Positions 46,535-55,148 of a stretch of DNA of 64,000 bases are shown here, piece by piece (the stretch's first letter is position 1; the number at the start of each line of letters is the position of its first letter). The stretch covers positions 81,057 to 145,056 of the forward strand of contig NZ_BDHH01000008.1 in assembly GCF_001748365.1 (NCBI RefSeq). Reading direction: 5' to 3'. The DNA is from Fusibacter sp. 3D3. Lineage in GTDB: Bacteria > Bacillota > Clostridia > Peptostreptococcales > Acidaminobacteraceae. The translations under genes were made by a program, and so were the position numbers. The notes under the pieces are model-generated. The model did no database searches. It was not told where the DNA came from and was given only the letters and a program-made list of their open reading frames with translations.

Positions 46535-47251
46535 ATGACCCCCTATTACGAAAAAGTTTATGCGCTACATAACTTTGATTTTAATGCACACAAACATGTC
46601 AAAACAGTGACTTTACTTAATTTTTTACAAGACATCTCCACCTGTCATTACAATGCAGTGGTGGGAGGCAATGCAGAAAATGCCGTTTGGGTAATTGTTG
46701 AATGGGACGTTCATTTTAGAGCGCCGATTACTAAAGTTCAAACTTTAACGGTTAAAACGAAGCCCACGTATTTTAGAAAATTTATCGCCTATAGAGCCTA
46801 TGAAATTGTGGATGAAAGTGGCGTGGTCGTGGTAACAGCTGTTAGCAAATGGGCCTATATTAATTATGAAACTCGAAAACAAATGGTGATCCCTAAAACA
46901 CTCTATGAGGTCTTTGATGTGCCAGAAAATGCTGATAAACCTCTAAAACTGGAGCATATGGATTTTAAGATTGAGTTAATAGAGCCGATGTCCTTTAGAA
47001 GCTGTTTTTCAGATATCGATATTAACCAACATGTGAACAACGTCTCTTATCTCAGATGGGGCATAGACAGTTTGCCCTATGAATTTATCGCGAAGAGTTC
47101 TCCAAAACGCTTACAAGTTTATTATAAAAAGGAGATCTTTATAAATGATGTTGTTCGTGTTCTAACCGATTTGATGGAGAAAGAAACAAGACAAATGATT
47201 CAAAATAGTAACAGTGAAGAGTGCGTTAAAATAAGAATGCTTTGGAAATAG
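46535..47251 (+). CDS. Acyl-ACP thioesterase (FatA/B-like)
   Basis: A 238-residue protein of the bacterial acyl-ACP thioesterase family, made of two hotdog folds. The first begins YALHNFDFNAHKHVKTVTLL. The second has FSDIDINQHVNNVSYLRW, in which Asn and His of the active site are expected. It hydrolyses acyl-ACP to release fatty acid and so affects chain length. AAAGGAA precedes ATG 46535. It stands alone between the uracil permease and a gene remnant. Confidence 0.9.
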   Translation: MTPYYEKVYALHNFDFNAHKHVKTVTLLNFLQDISTCHYNAVVGGNAENAVWVIVEWDVHFRAPITKVQTLTVKTKPTYFRKFIAYRAYEIVDESGVVVVTAVSKWAYINYETRKQMVIPKTLYEVFDVPENADKPLKLEHMDFKIELIEPMSFRSCFSDIDINQHVNNVSYLRWGIDSLPYEFIAKSSPKRLQVYYKKEIFINDVVRVLTDLMEKETRQMIQNSNSEECVKIRMLWK

Positions 47252-47266
47252 CGTCAATGTCATCAA

Positions 47267-47310
47267 GATGTCATCACATTGTAAGTTGAATGTGATTGAC
47301 ATCTTTTTTT
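47267..47310 (+). terminator. Terminator after the thioesterase gene
   Basis: GATGTCATCACATT and AATGTGATTGACATC form a long stem with one bulge, followed by seven T. It overlaps the beginning of the ABC-permease remnant. Confidence 0.82.
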
Positions 47311-47523
47311 GTATTTGATACGATGAAATGCTTCAAACTCTTTTTCACTTTTATCATCCCTTTTGGCATGGTGAACTATGTGCCGATGCAATTTTTACTG
47401 GGGCAAGCGCATTCAGTTTCTATTGCTTATGTATTTGCACCTCTTTCTGGTGTTTTGTTTTTACTCCCAAGTTTTTTAATATGGCAATTTGGCGTTTCTA
47501 AATACAAATCGACGGGTTCTTGA
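47296..47523 (+). pseudogene. C-terminal remnant of an ABC-2 type permease
   Basis: About 65 residues read like the last part of an ABC-2 family permease (PF06182-type): KLFFTFIIPFGMVNYVPMQF, then APLSGVLFLLPSFLIW and a final KYKSTGS, a C-terminal motif of that family. The rest of the gene (about 190 residues) and its ATPase are absent. There is no ribosome-binding site, and the frame begins inside the preceding terminator. I read it as the end of a deleted gene. Confidence 0.7.
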
Positions 47524-47744
47524 GTCGTGTAAGAGTCGCCACATAAAAAGTAAAATAGATTTTAAAAGTTCTAAGGAGGTTAGCATCTATGTGGTGTTAG
47601 CCTTTTTTTACATCTAAAAATCACCCAGTGGGTGATATAAATTTATAAAAAGACATTATAAAATAGAATTAAGTATTTTCAAATAATCAAGTAAATAGGG
47701 TTTTAATAGTGAGGAATAATAAGGAAAGTGAAAGGGTGGAGCAT

Positions 47745-50700
47745 ATGAACAAAGCAACTATGAAAAAGTTTATATCGATGGGACTGGTTTTAACGCTGCT
47801 TATCGGTTTAACAAGTGGAGGTCAAATGGTATGGGCGGACTCAGCAGAGAGTGATTTCACATTTGATTCAGGCACAGGGACCATAACAGGTTACACTGGT
47901 GCAGGAGGGAATGTGGTTATTCCGTCAACAATAGGCGGGGTGGCTGTTGTGGCAATTGGAGAAGATGTTTTTAATTCGAATATCGGAATAGTCAATGTTA
48001 TCATTTCAGAGGGCGTGGAAACGATTGGCCCTCGAGCATTTACAAATTGCTATGCTTTAAAAAGTGTATCTCTTCCAGAAAGTGCAACGCGTATAGGCTA
48101 TAATGCTTTTTACAGCTGTTTTGCGCTTTCGGACATAAATATTCCGAATTCGATTACAGAAATACCAATTGCTGCATTTGGTTATTGTACACTATTAGAA
48201 CGTATAACATTGCCAGACAATTTGGAGAGCATTGAAGCAAGTGCGTTTATAGGCTGTGATAATCTTAAAAGCATCATATTCCCTTCAAATTTAACCAGCG
48301 TAGGGAATTATGCGTTTAAGGATTGCACTTACCTAAGACAAGCCGTATTTACAGGTAATGAACCTATAACTTTTGGAACAAACGTTTTTTCTAATACAAA
48401 TGATACGTTTGAAATTCTATACGAATCAACTGGTAGTGGCTTTACGACACCAACATGGAAGGGTTATTCAAGTAGCGCTTATGATTCTACAACAACTTAT
48501 AGTTTGAATTATGATGCAAATGGTGGGACTGGCAGTATGCCTGGAGTCAATGGGCTGCACACAGGTGATCTTGTCACTGTGGGTATCAATAATAACCTTA
48601 TTGTCAAGGCAGATTGGCAGTTTGTGAATTGGAATACAAAAGCCGATGGCACGGGTGTCGCTTATTATGGAGATCAGATCGTACCAGTGGGCAATAAAGA
48701 GATAACGTTGTATGCGAAGTGGGAAAGGTTGCATTCTATCAATACCGATACAGTGTTACATGGGTCGATCACAGTGGACAAGAGTAGAGCCATTAGTAAG
48801 GATGAAGTAACTATAACAGTGACACCGGATGAAGGGTGGAGTTTAAAAGGCATAAATTTTAAGAATCCGCTTACAGGTGATCTTTTGGATATAAGACTCA
48901 TCATAACTGAAAATTCTGGCGCAATAAAGTTTTTTGATATGATCGATGAGGATATACTTGTGACAGCTGAATTTATGCAAGGCGAGTTCACATATGAAAC
49001 CACCTCTGATAGTGCGATTGCGATAAAGCATTATCAAGGCATCAAGAGTGATGTTGTAATACCGCGCGAGATTGACGGGAAACCTGTGACAAAAATAAGC
49101 ACGCTTACATTTGGCATGATGATGTATGTTAACTCTATAAGAATACCAAACAGTGTCAATGAAATTGAGGAAGCTGCTGCGTATGATTGTGGCAATCTCA
49201 AATCTGTGTTTTTTGAAGGCAATGCCCCCGAAATGTTTAAAACGGATAGTTTTTTTTACTCAGATCCCGCTTTTGAAATTTACTATGTAGCTGGAAGTAC
49301 TGGATTTACAACACCGAATTGGAATGGATATTCAACGGTTGCCATTTTACCTTCTGATATAATAGCCGCAGATAAGGCATCAATTACCGTAGGATACACA
49401 GCTGGTGATAGTGCAACGGCAGTTACACAAAATTTGAGGCTGTCATCAATAGGTGCAACTTACGGTTCAGATATCACATGGTGTTCAAGCGATACCTCTG
49501 TTATCAGTAATGATGGCATTGTAACACGTCCAGCATATTTGAGTGGCGATGCCAATATCACTTTAACTGCAACTGTAAATAAAAATAGCACGATGGATAC
49601 TCAAACCTTTAATCTTGTTGTTCTTAAACTGCCATTTGAAGCAAGTACGATCACCTTCGATAAAAACGGTGGTGATACAGAGGTGAGCCCAATCACAGTG
49701 GTAACAACATCTGGCTCCAGTGTAACTGTTCTGCCAACAGCACCTACAAGATTGGGCTATACTTTTAACGGATGGAATACAGCCGCAGATGGTACTGGCA
49801 TGGCATTTACGGCATCCACAGTAGTGGATTCTGACATCACGGTTTATGCACAGTGGGTTCAAAATAGTGATTCTTCTTCAGGGAATAACTCTGGCGGAAG
49901 TTCAGAAAGTGGCTCATCAGGCGGTGGTACACCAACGACTGGTACGAGCACACTTGCGACAGGAAACGCTACAACAGATAAGACTGAAACCGTAGGCAAT
50001 ATCACCAAAGCAACAACCGTTGTAAAGGCTGTTGAGAGAAATGGTAAATCAATTGCATCACCAACGAGCGCACAGATTTCAGATGCTGTTAATAAGGCAA
50101 AAGAGATTGCAAATACAAAAGGAAGTGGCACAAAAGCAGTTGTTGAGATTGAAATAGAAAGTGCAGCATCAACGACTTCTGTATCTGCAATACTACCAAA
50201 GACAACAATGTCAATGCTCTTAAAGGGTTCAATAGATGCGCTTTCGATCAAAAACAGTGTTGCTTCGATTACATTTGATCAAGCGGCAATTAAGACCCTT
50301 TCAAGTGGCGTTACAGAAGATATCGCTGTTAATATCTCAAAAGTGGATAATGTAGCCCTTTCTGAAGCCTCCCAAAAAAGGGTTGGAGATAGACCTGTTT
50401 ATAATTTCAGCGTAACCAGTGGGAATCAAACGATCTCTCAATTTGGAGGAGATGTAACAGTGTCCGTACCCTATGCTTTGGGAACTGGTGAAGATGCAAA
50501 TGCCGTTGTCATCTATTATATTAACGCTCTAGGTCATCCAGAGCTTATGAGTGATTGTATATATGATGTAAAAACAGGTATGATCACCTTTAAAACAAAT
50601 CACTTTTCAAGTTATGCGGTGGGATACAATAAAGTCAACTTTAATGATGTTGCAGAAACAGCTTGGTATGCAGATGCAGTTACCTTTATCTCAACTCGAG

Positions 50701-51182
50701 ATATAGCAAATGGCACAGGCGATGGCAATTTTAGCCCTAATGCAAAACTGACAAGAGGACAGTTCCTTGTGATGATGATGAAGGCTTATGGCATTTCAGC
50801 GGATGAAAATTCAAAAGAGAATTTCTCGGATGCAGGAAGCACTTACTATACGGGTTATTTAGCAGCAGCTAAAAAACAGGGGATTGCAGCTGGTATTGGC
50901 AATAACATGTTCGCGCCAGAGAAGAATGTCACAAGACAAGAAATGCTTACATTACTTTATAATGCACTAAAACAAATAGAGGCATTGCCAGCGGTCGGGA
51001 CAGCAGGTGCGGATTCGACACGCTATACAGATGACGAAATTGTCTCTTGGGCTAAGGTGCCTGTGACTTTATTAGTTGGATCAGGCGCAATTGATGGCAT
51101 TGAAGGGCGAGTAGGCCTAACAGAGCCTACCACGAGAGCAGAGATGGCTCAAGTACTGTATAACTTACTCACTAGAAATTAA
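47745..51182 (+). CDS. SLH surface protein with BspA-type leucine-rich repeats and InlB-type repeats
   Basis: About 1145 residues. A signal peptide runs to about residue 32 (GGQMVWA). BspA/LRR_5-type repeats follow (about 45-240, with IPNSITEIPIAAFGYCTLLE), then an InlB B-repeat (SLNYDANGGTGSM, about 248-325). A second LRR_5 stretch (about 410-510) precedes another InlB-type repeat (ITFDKNGGDTEV). A Gly/Ser linker, a beta-rich domain shared with the SLH protein at 29896, and three SLH modules (about 960-1145) complete it. ATG 47745 has GGTGGA upstream. The protein should sit on the cell wall and may bind surfaces or host or particle ligands. Confidence 0.88.
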   Translation: MNKATMKKFISMGLVLTLLIGLTSGGQMVWADSAESDFTFDSGTGTITGYTGAGGNVVIPSTIGGVAVVAIGEDVFNSNIGIVNVIISEGVETIGPRAFTNCYALKSVSLPESATRIGYNAFYSCFALSDINIPNSITEIPIAAFGYCTLLERITLPDNLESIEASAFIGCDNLKSIIFPSNLTSVGNYAFKDCTYLRQAVFTGNEPITFGTNVFSNTNDTFEILYESTGSGFTTPTWKGYSSSAYDSTTTYSLNYDANGGTGSMPGVNGLHTGDLVTVGINNNLIVKADWQFVNWNTKADGTGVAYYGDQIVPVGNKEITLYAKWERLHSINTDTVLHGSITVDKSRAISKDEVTITVTPDEGWSLKGINFKNPLTGDLLDIRLIITENSGAIKFFDMIDEDILVTAEFMQGEFTYETTSDSAIAIKHYQGIKSDVVIPREIDGKPVTKISTLTFGMMMYVNSIRIPNSVNEIEEAAAYDCGNLKSVFFEGNAPEMFKTDSFFYSDPAFEIYYVAGSTGFTTPNWNGYSTVAILPSDIIAADKASITVGYTAGDSATAVTQNLRLSSIGATYGSDITWCSSDTSVISNDGIVTRPAYLSGDANITLTATVNKNSTMDTQTFNLVVLKLPFEASTITFDKNGGDTEVSPITVVTTSGSSVTVLPTAPTRLGYTFNGWNTAADGTGMAFTASTVVDSDITVYAQWVQNSDSSSGNNSGGSSESGSSGGGTPTTGTSTLATGNATTDKTETVGNITKATTVVKAVERNGKSIASPTSAQISDAVNKAKEIANTKGSGTKAVVEIEIESAASTTSVSAILPKTTMSMLLKGSIDALSIKNSVASITFDQAAIKTLSSGVTEDIAVNISKVDNVALSEASQKRVGDRPVYNFSVTSGNQTISQFGGDVTVSVPYALGTGEDANAVVIYYINALGHPELMSDCIYDVKTGMITFKTNHFSSYAVGYNKVNFNDVAETAWYADAVTFISTRDIANGTGDGNFSPNAKLTRGQFLVMMMKAYGISADENSKENFSDAGSTYYTGYLAAAKKQGIAAGIGNNMFAPEKNVTRQEMLTLLYNALKQIEALPAVGTAGADSTRYTDDEIVSWAKVPVTLLVGSGAIDGIEGRVGLTEPTTRAEMAQVLYNLLTRN

Positions 51183-51215
51183 GAACACTTTATTGAGGGT
51201 ATATTTTTCATATAA

Positions 51216-51267
51216 AAACAGATAGCATCAGGCTTAACAACATTGGCAACCTGGCTATCTGTTTTTA
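51216..51267 (+). terminator. Terminator after the SLH surface protein gene
   Basis: AAAACAGATAGC and GCTATCTGTTTTT form a stem with an inner AGG/CCT pair and a T-run. Confidence 0.82.
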
Positions 51268-51322
51268 GTTACTAATTGTAATTTTGGGGTGGTAGAATTA
51301 AACTGGTTACGCACTGTATACT

Positions 51323-51377
51323 AACTGTGAAATAAGTGTTACACTAATGTGTAATTGGTAACACTTGTTTCACAGTT
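51323..51377. promoter_or_regulatory. Probable upstream activating sequence 1
   Basis: AACTGTGAAATAAGTGTTAC and GTAACACTTGTTTCACAGTT are 20-bp arms (one mismatch) separated by 15 bp. The centre holds a further dyad TTACAC-taat-GTGTAA. It lies about 140-190 bp upstream of the sigma-54 promoter at 51516, a usual distance for an enhancer-binding protein. The core GTGTTAC/GTAACAC recurs at 53611-53663. Confidence 0.72.
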
Positions 51378-51515
51378 TTTTAGCATTTAGGAAACACTTT
51401 TGTTTCTTTCTTGTAGAAAATTACATAAAAATTAGAATCAATAAGCCAGTCTATCCAATGACTGGGACGAAATTCGACTCGAATCGGGATTATTGTTTTT
51501 AGAATTGGATAGCAT

Positions 51516-51531
51516 TGGCACATACTTTGCG
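51516..51531 (+). promoter_or_regulatory. Sigma-54 (-24/-12) promoter of the activator gene
   Basis: TGGCACATACTTTGCG matches the consensus TGGCAYRN4TTGC in every fixed position. It lies 96 bp upstream of the activator start. The activator gene is therefore probably itself sigma-54 dependent and may be autoregulated. Confidence 0.8.
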
Positions 51532-51540
51532 ACTATAAAT

Positions 51541-51562
51541 AATGGTTAGGGTGTAAAATCCA
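51541..51562 (+). repeat. Half-copy of the ATGGTTAGGGTGT dispersed repeat
   Basis: ATGGTTAGGGTGTAAAATCCA matches 63852-63872 with one difference. It lies between the sigma-54 promoter and the activator start, so it will be part of the leader RNA. Confidence 0.6.
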
Positions 51563-51611
51563 GTAACTGTAACAAAGGCGTATCCAAGATGTTATTTTGT
51601 GAGGAGTTTAC

Positions 51612-53606
51612 ATGATTAAGAAAAATGAGATGTTACTTGAGAACTGGGAATCTTTTGTAAGCACAAGGCAGCTAAAATCTAATGCTGTAAAAGACGAAAT
51701 TTATAAATCGTGGCTTAGATGTAAAGATTACGGCGTTGATCCGTCGAATGATTCTAGGCATGCATCATTAAGTAAAGAAGCATTTGATGAGTCGTTGAAA
51801 GAAAAGGCATATTTAATTAAAATTGCACATCCTTTTATGTTGAAGCTCTATAAATTTGTAAAAGGAACGGGGTTTGTGGTGGTTCTTGTCAACGAAGAAG
51901 GCTATCTTTTGGAGCTGTTTGCAGATGAAGATGTCTGGCAAAATCCAGTTACGAAAAACTTCTTCTTAGGCGCAAGTTGGCAAGAAGAAATTGCTGGGAG
52001 CAATGCAATAGGAATCGCTATGTATGAGCAAGCACCTGTTCAAGTATCGGGTGCAGAGCATTATTGCAAAAAACATCATGACCTTACTTGTTCTGCAGCA
52101 CCTATCTTTGATGTGAATGGAGACCTACTCGGTATTGTAGACATTTCTGGTCCTTTTGAAGCTTCGCACGGTCATACACTGGGCATGGTTGTGGCCACAG
52201 CTGAGGCTATTATGGCACAACTTAGAATAGAAAATAAAAACAGACAGTTGGCACTTGCAAATAAAAAATTGCTTAACTTTTTTAACATGGTTTCAGATGG
52301 TGTCTTAATCGTAGGTGAAGAGGGTGCGATATCAGAAATGAATCCTGCGGCTGAGGTGATTTTAAGAAGTGAGAAGAAAGAAACTCTAGGGATGTTGATT
52401 CAAAATATGGTAAGTCCAAGATACAGTTCGCCTGGCAGTGGTTATTTCTATTTGAAACAGTGTTCCTATACGGAAGGGGTTATTCATACGCCAAGTGGTC
52501 AGTTTGATTGCATTATCTCTTCTGAACCCATTTATAATGAAAAAGAAGTGTTGGTGGGGAGTTTTATTACTTTAAAACAGGTTAAACAAGTTCAAAAACT
52601 TTTAAATCGGTTTGGAGGCTATACGGCCTCACTTCAATTTGAAGATATTATTGGCAGCAGTTTTGAAATAAGAGAATCCATCCGCCTTGCGAATCTCACG
52701 GCGATCAACAATTCAAATGTGTTGCTTACAGGCGAAAGTGGAACTGGAAAAGAAATATTCGCACAAGCCATTCACAATAAAAGCTCGCAATCAAATGCGC
52801 CCTTTGTGTCCCTCAATTGTGGTGCAATTCCAAGAGAACTCATTGGCAGTGAACTATTTGGTTATGAGGAAGGTGCTTTTACAGGTGCAAAGAGAGGTGG
52901 AAAGCCAGGGAAGTTTGAACTTGCAGCAGGTGGCACTCTTTTCTTAGATGAAATAGGAGATATGCCTTTAGAGCATCAAACCGTACTCTTAAGAGTTATT
53001 CAAGAAAAACAGATTGTTCGTATTGGCGGGGATAAGATGATTTCTGTCAATGCACGCTTGATCTGTGCAACTAATAAAAATCTATTTGAAGAAGTGGAAA
53101 AAGGCAGTTTTAGAAAAGATCTTTTTTATAGACTCAACGTCATGGCGATTATGATACCGCCTCTAAGAAATCGTGTAGAGGATATTCCACTGCTTTTTAG
53201 ACATTTTTTGAATAAACTGTGTAACGATAGAGAGCGTACTGTGCGTGTGGATCGTTCGGTCTATGAGTATTTGAAACAGTACGCATGGCTTGGTAATGTA
53301 AGAGAACTTCAAAATGTGGTTGAACGTGCTGTAAATCTAGCTGAGAACGGCATCATATTTCCTCAACATCTTCCAGAACGCATTCAGAATTTTCAAGAGA
53401 TGCCTTCTACAGAGCAAAATGTGGTTGGCGAGAACTTAATGGAGTGTCGTATCCTCACTAAGGAAACTGCTAGGGAGACGGAAAAAAATAGACTTATGGA
53501 ACTGTTAAACAGGCATGCGGGAAATGTCAGTCGTGTGGCGCTTGAAATGGGGCTTTCTCGTAAGACGATTTATAATAAAATGAAGCTTCATGAGCTCTAT
53601 AAGTGA
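51612..53606 (+). CDS. Sigma-54-dependent activator (AcoR-like), probable regulator of the mop cluster
   Basis: 664 residues. An AcoR-type N-terminal region with GAF domain (about 1-205) is followed by PAS (about 215-320). The AAA+ domain has Walker A GESGTGKE (about 373-380), the sigma-54 contact loop GAFTGA (about 421-426), Walker B TLFLDEIGDM and the arginine-finger region. A C-terminal Fis-type helix-turn-helix follows (about 620-664, NVSRVALEMGLSRKTIYNKM). It has no receiver domain, so it probably senses a small molecule directly. It is followed by a hairpin that carries the same GTGTTACC motifs as its own upstream region, and then by the mop operon. Confidence 0.92.
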   Translation: MIKKNEMLLENWESFVSTRQLKSNAVKDEIYKSWLRCKDYGVDPSNDSRHASLSKEAFDESLKEKAYLIKIAHPFMLKLYKFVKGTGFVVVLVNEEGYLLELFADEDVWQNPVTKNFFLGASWQEEIAGSNAIGIAMYEQAPVQVSGAEHYCKKHHDLTCSAAPIFDVNGDLLGIVDISGPFEASHGHTLGMVVATAEAIMAQLRIENKNRQLALANKKLLNFFNMVSDGVLIVGEEGAISEMNPAAEVILRSEKKETLGMLIQNMVSPRYSSPGSGYFYLKQCSYTEGVIHTPSGQFDCIISSEPIYNEKEVLVGSFITLKQVKQVQKLLNRFGGYTASLQFEDIIGSSFEIRESIRLANLTAINNSNVLLTGESGTGKEIFAQAIHNKSSQSNAPFVSLNCGAIPRELIGSELFGYEEGAFTGAKRGGKPGKFELAAGGTLFLDEIGDMPLEHQTVLLRVIQEKQIVRIGGDKMISVNARLICATNKNLFEEVEKGSFRKDLFYRLNVMAIMIPPLRNRVEDIPLLFRHFLNKLCNDRERTVRVDRSVYEYLKQYAWLGNVRELQNVVERAVNLAENGIIFPQHLPERIQNFQEMPSTEQNVVGENLMECRILTKETARETEKNRLMELLNRHAGNVSRVALEMGLSRKTIYNKMKLHELYK

Positions 53607-53668
53607 AACAAGTGTTACCTACATGAGTAAAAAAGTGTTACCTTACACGCTGAGGTAACACTTTTTTT
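53603..53668 (+). promoter_or_regulatory. Probable upstream activating sequence 2, also a terminator
   Basis: GTGAAACAAGTGTTACC starts at the activator's stop codon. AAAGTGTTACC-ttacacgctga-GGTAACACTTT (53632-53664) follows and is trailed by T residues, so it should also end the activator transcript. The GTGTTACC motifs match those of site 1. They lie about 175-235 bp upstream of the second sigma-54 promoter. Confidence 0.72.
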
Positions 53669-53819
53669 ATTTGAAAAAAGTAAAAATAATTTTCAACTTC
53701 ATTCCAGTTGAATTTAAGCTTGAACTTTACTTGAATCTTCTATACTAGCTGATAGCGATATCACAATCATAAAAATGATCTTAAAAGAAGCATATTGTGT
53801 TTCAAAATACTAAAAAAGG

Positions 53820-53853
53820 GGGATGCCATTTTCATTTTGGCATCCCTCTTGCG
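53820..53853 (+). promoter_or_regulatory. Sigma-54 promoter of the mop cluster, inside an inverted repeat
   Basis: TGGCATCCCTCTTGCG (53838-53853) has the conserved -24 GG and -12 GC with correct spacing. The -24 half, TGGCATCCC, is the right arm of a perfect 9-bp inverted repeat whose left arm GGGATGCCA is at 53820-53828. A protein bound at that dyad could block or position the polymerase. Confidence 0.8.
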
Positions 53854-54040
53854 TATAGAATAAGATGACAAAGGGTATTGAAAATCGCCTCATGTTTCGT
53901 TAACTGTGTTTTGCAGTTATTACGGTAAAAAAGGAATACAGGAATAAAAAACACTCTCAAGCAGAGCGCTGGATTCCTTTCCTGCGCTCTTTTTTAGATT
54001 TTGATTTAGATTTTGAAGACATTCTCAATGGAGGTAGCTG
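53854..54040 (+). other. Long leader of the mop cluster
   Basis: About 175 nt lie between the presumed transcription start and the first gene, with no coding frame. It contains the terminator-like hairpin at 53963-53995 and short upstream sequence that might pair alternatively. I see no known riboswitch consensus. The ribosome-binding site is GGAGG at 54029-54033. Confidence 0.55.
53963..53995 (+). terminator. Terminator-like hairpin within the mop leader (possible attenuator)
   Basis: AGAGCGC and GCGCTCT enclose a second short pairing GGA/TCC, and six T follow. It stands between the sigma-54 promoter and the first gene, so transcription must read through it. Its position suggests a conditional attenuator. 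Confidence 0.7.
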
Positions 54041-55066
54041 ATGAAGTGTGTACCAGTGGAACAAGCAATAAACATGGTGTTGTGCCATGATATTACAGAA
54101 ATTATTCCTGAAAAGAGAAAAGGCCCTGCGTTTAAAAAAGGCCATGTGATTTCAGTGGAGGACATTCCTAAACTATTGCGCTTAGGAAAAGAGAACATCT
54201 ATATTTGGGAAATTAACGAAGATACTTGCCATGAAAATGAGGCAGCAAAAAGAATTTCAAGTGCCATTACAGGCAGTGGCATTGAACTTACAGAACCCTC
54301 AGAGGGCAAAGTTGAACTTAAAGCCACCGTGAGGGGCCTTTTAAAGATTAACCTAGATCCCTTTGTCGATATAAATTCAATTGAAGAAATGGTACTGGCA
54401 TCGATACATTCTAACCAAGTGGTAGAGGTAGGTCAAACGCTTGCTGGCTGTAGAGTTGTGCCATTGGTAATCTCCAAAGATAAAATCATAGAAGTCGAAA
54501 AGATCGCCAGTGATCACTATCCGATCGTGCAGGTACTTCCTATTTTCAAGAAAAAGATTGGCATAGTCACCACTGGGAGTGAAGTATTTAAGGGTCGAAT
54601 TCAAGATAAGTTTGGTCCTGTGGTGAAGGCAAAAATTGAGAAACTCGGTAGCGAAGTGATTAGGCAAATCATCTCAGATGATGATATCGATATGATTGCG
54701 GCTGCCATTCATACCCTTATAGATGAAGGGGCTGAGGTGATCGTTACGACAGGGGGGATGTCAGTCGATCCCGATGATGTGACACCTTCGGGGATTAGAA
54801 AAGCCGGTGGCACTGTGATCACTTATGGGGCGCCAGTACTGCCGGGAGCGATGTTTATGCTGGCTGATATTAAGGGTGTTCCTGTAATGGGACTTCCAGG
54901 CTGTGTCATGTATGCCAAGAGCACGATCTTTGATCTCGTATTGCCAAGAATTCTTGCGGGTGAAAAAGTGACAAAGCGTGACATTGTAACTTACGGACAT
55001 GGGGGTCTTTGCACGAAATGTGAGCCATGCAGATTCCCGAATTGTTCATTTGGAAAAGGGTTTTAA
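54041..55066 (+). CDS. Molybdopterin-binding protein (MoeA/MogA-like domain)
   Basis: 341 residues. The C-terminal two-thirds is a MoCF-biosynthesis-type domain: GIVTTGSEVFKGRI, TTGGMSVDPDDVTPSG and MGLPGCVMYAKSTIFD are the nucleotide/pterin-binding segments. The N-terminal part (about 1-165) is a MoeA-like domain with the phrase LCHDITEI. The last 20 residues hold four cysteines (CTKCEPCRFPNC), possibly a metal or Fe-S site. It is the first gene of the aldehyde oxidoreductase cluster and probably inserts or modifies the molybdenum cofactor for it. GGAGG precedes ATG 54041. Confidence 0.88.
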   Translation: MKCVPVEQAINMVLCHDITEIIPEKRKGPAFKKGHVISVEDIPKLLRLGKENIYIWEINEDTCHENEAAKRISSAITGSGIELTEPSEGKVELKATVRGLLKINLDPFVDINSIEEMVLASIHSNQVVEVGQTLAGCRVVPLVISKDKIIEVEKIASDHYPIVQVLPIFKKKIGIVTTGSEVFKGRIQDKFGPVVKAKIEKLGSEVIRQIISDDDIDMIAAAIHTLIDEGAEVIVTTGGMSVDPDDVTPSGIRKAGGTVITYGAPVLPGAMFMLADIKGVPVMGLPGCVMYAKSTIFDLVLPRILAGEKVTKRDIVTYGHGGLCTKCEPCRFPNCSFGKGF

Positions 55067-55148
55067 TAAAAACAAAATGGCGATAGGAGGAGGGTCGTAA
55101 AGGTTGTGTTGTTTTTTACTATAAAAAAATTCATTTAGGAGATGTAAC

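Larger units (their letters stand above)
51183..51611. other. Regulatory region upstream of the sigma-54 activator gene
   Basis: No coding frame. It holds the terminator of the SLH gene (51216-51267), a long inverted repeat with GTGTTAC/GTAACAC motifs (51323-51377), a sigma-54 promoter (51516-51531), a copy of a dispersed repeat (51541-51562), and the activator gene's ribosome-binding site (GTGAGGAG). Confidence 0.75.

Noticed and set aside
53854-54040. A molybdenum cofactor riboswitch in the mop leader
   Set aside because: The position is right, but I could not match the known consensus. I list only the terminator-like hairpin.
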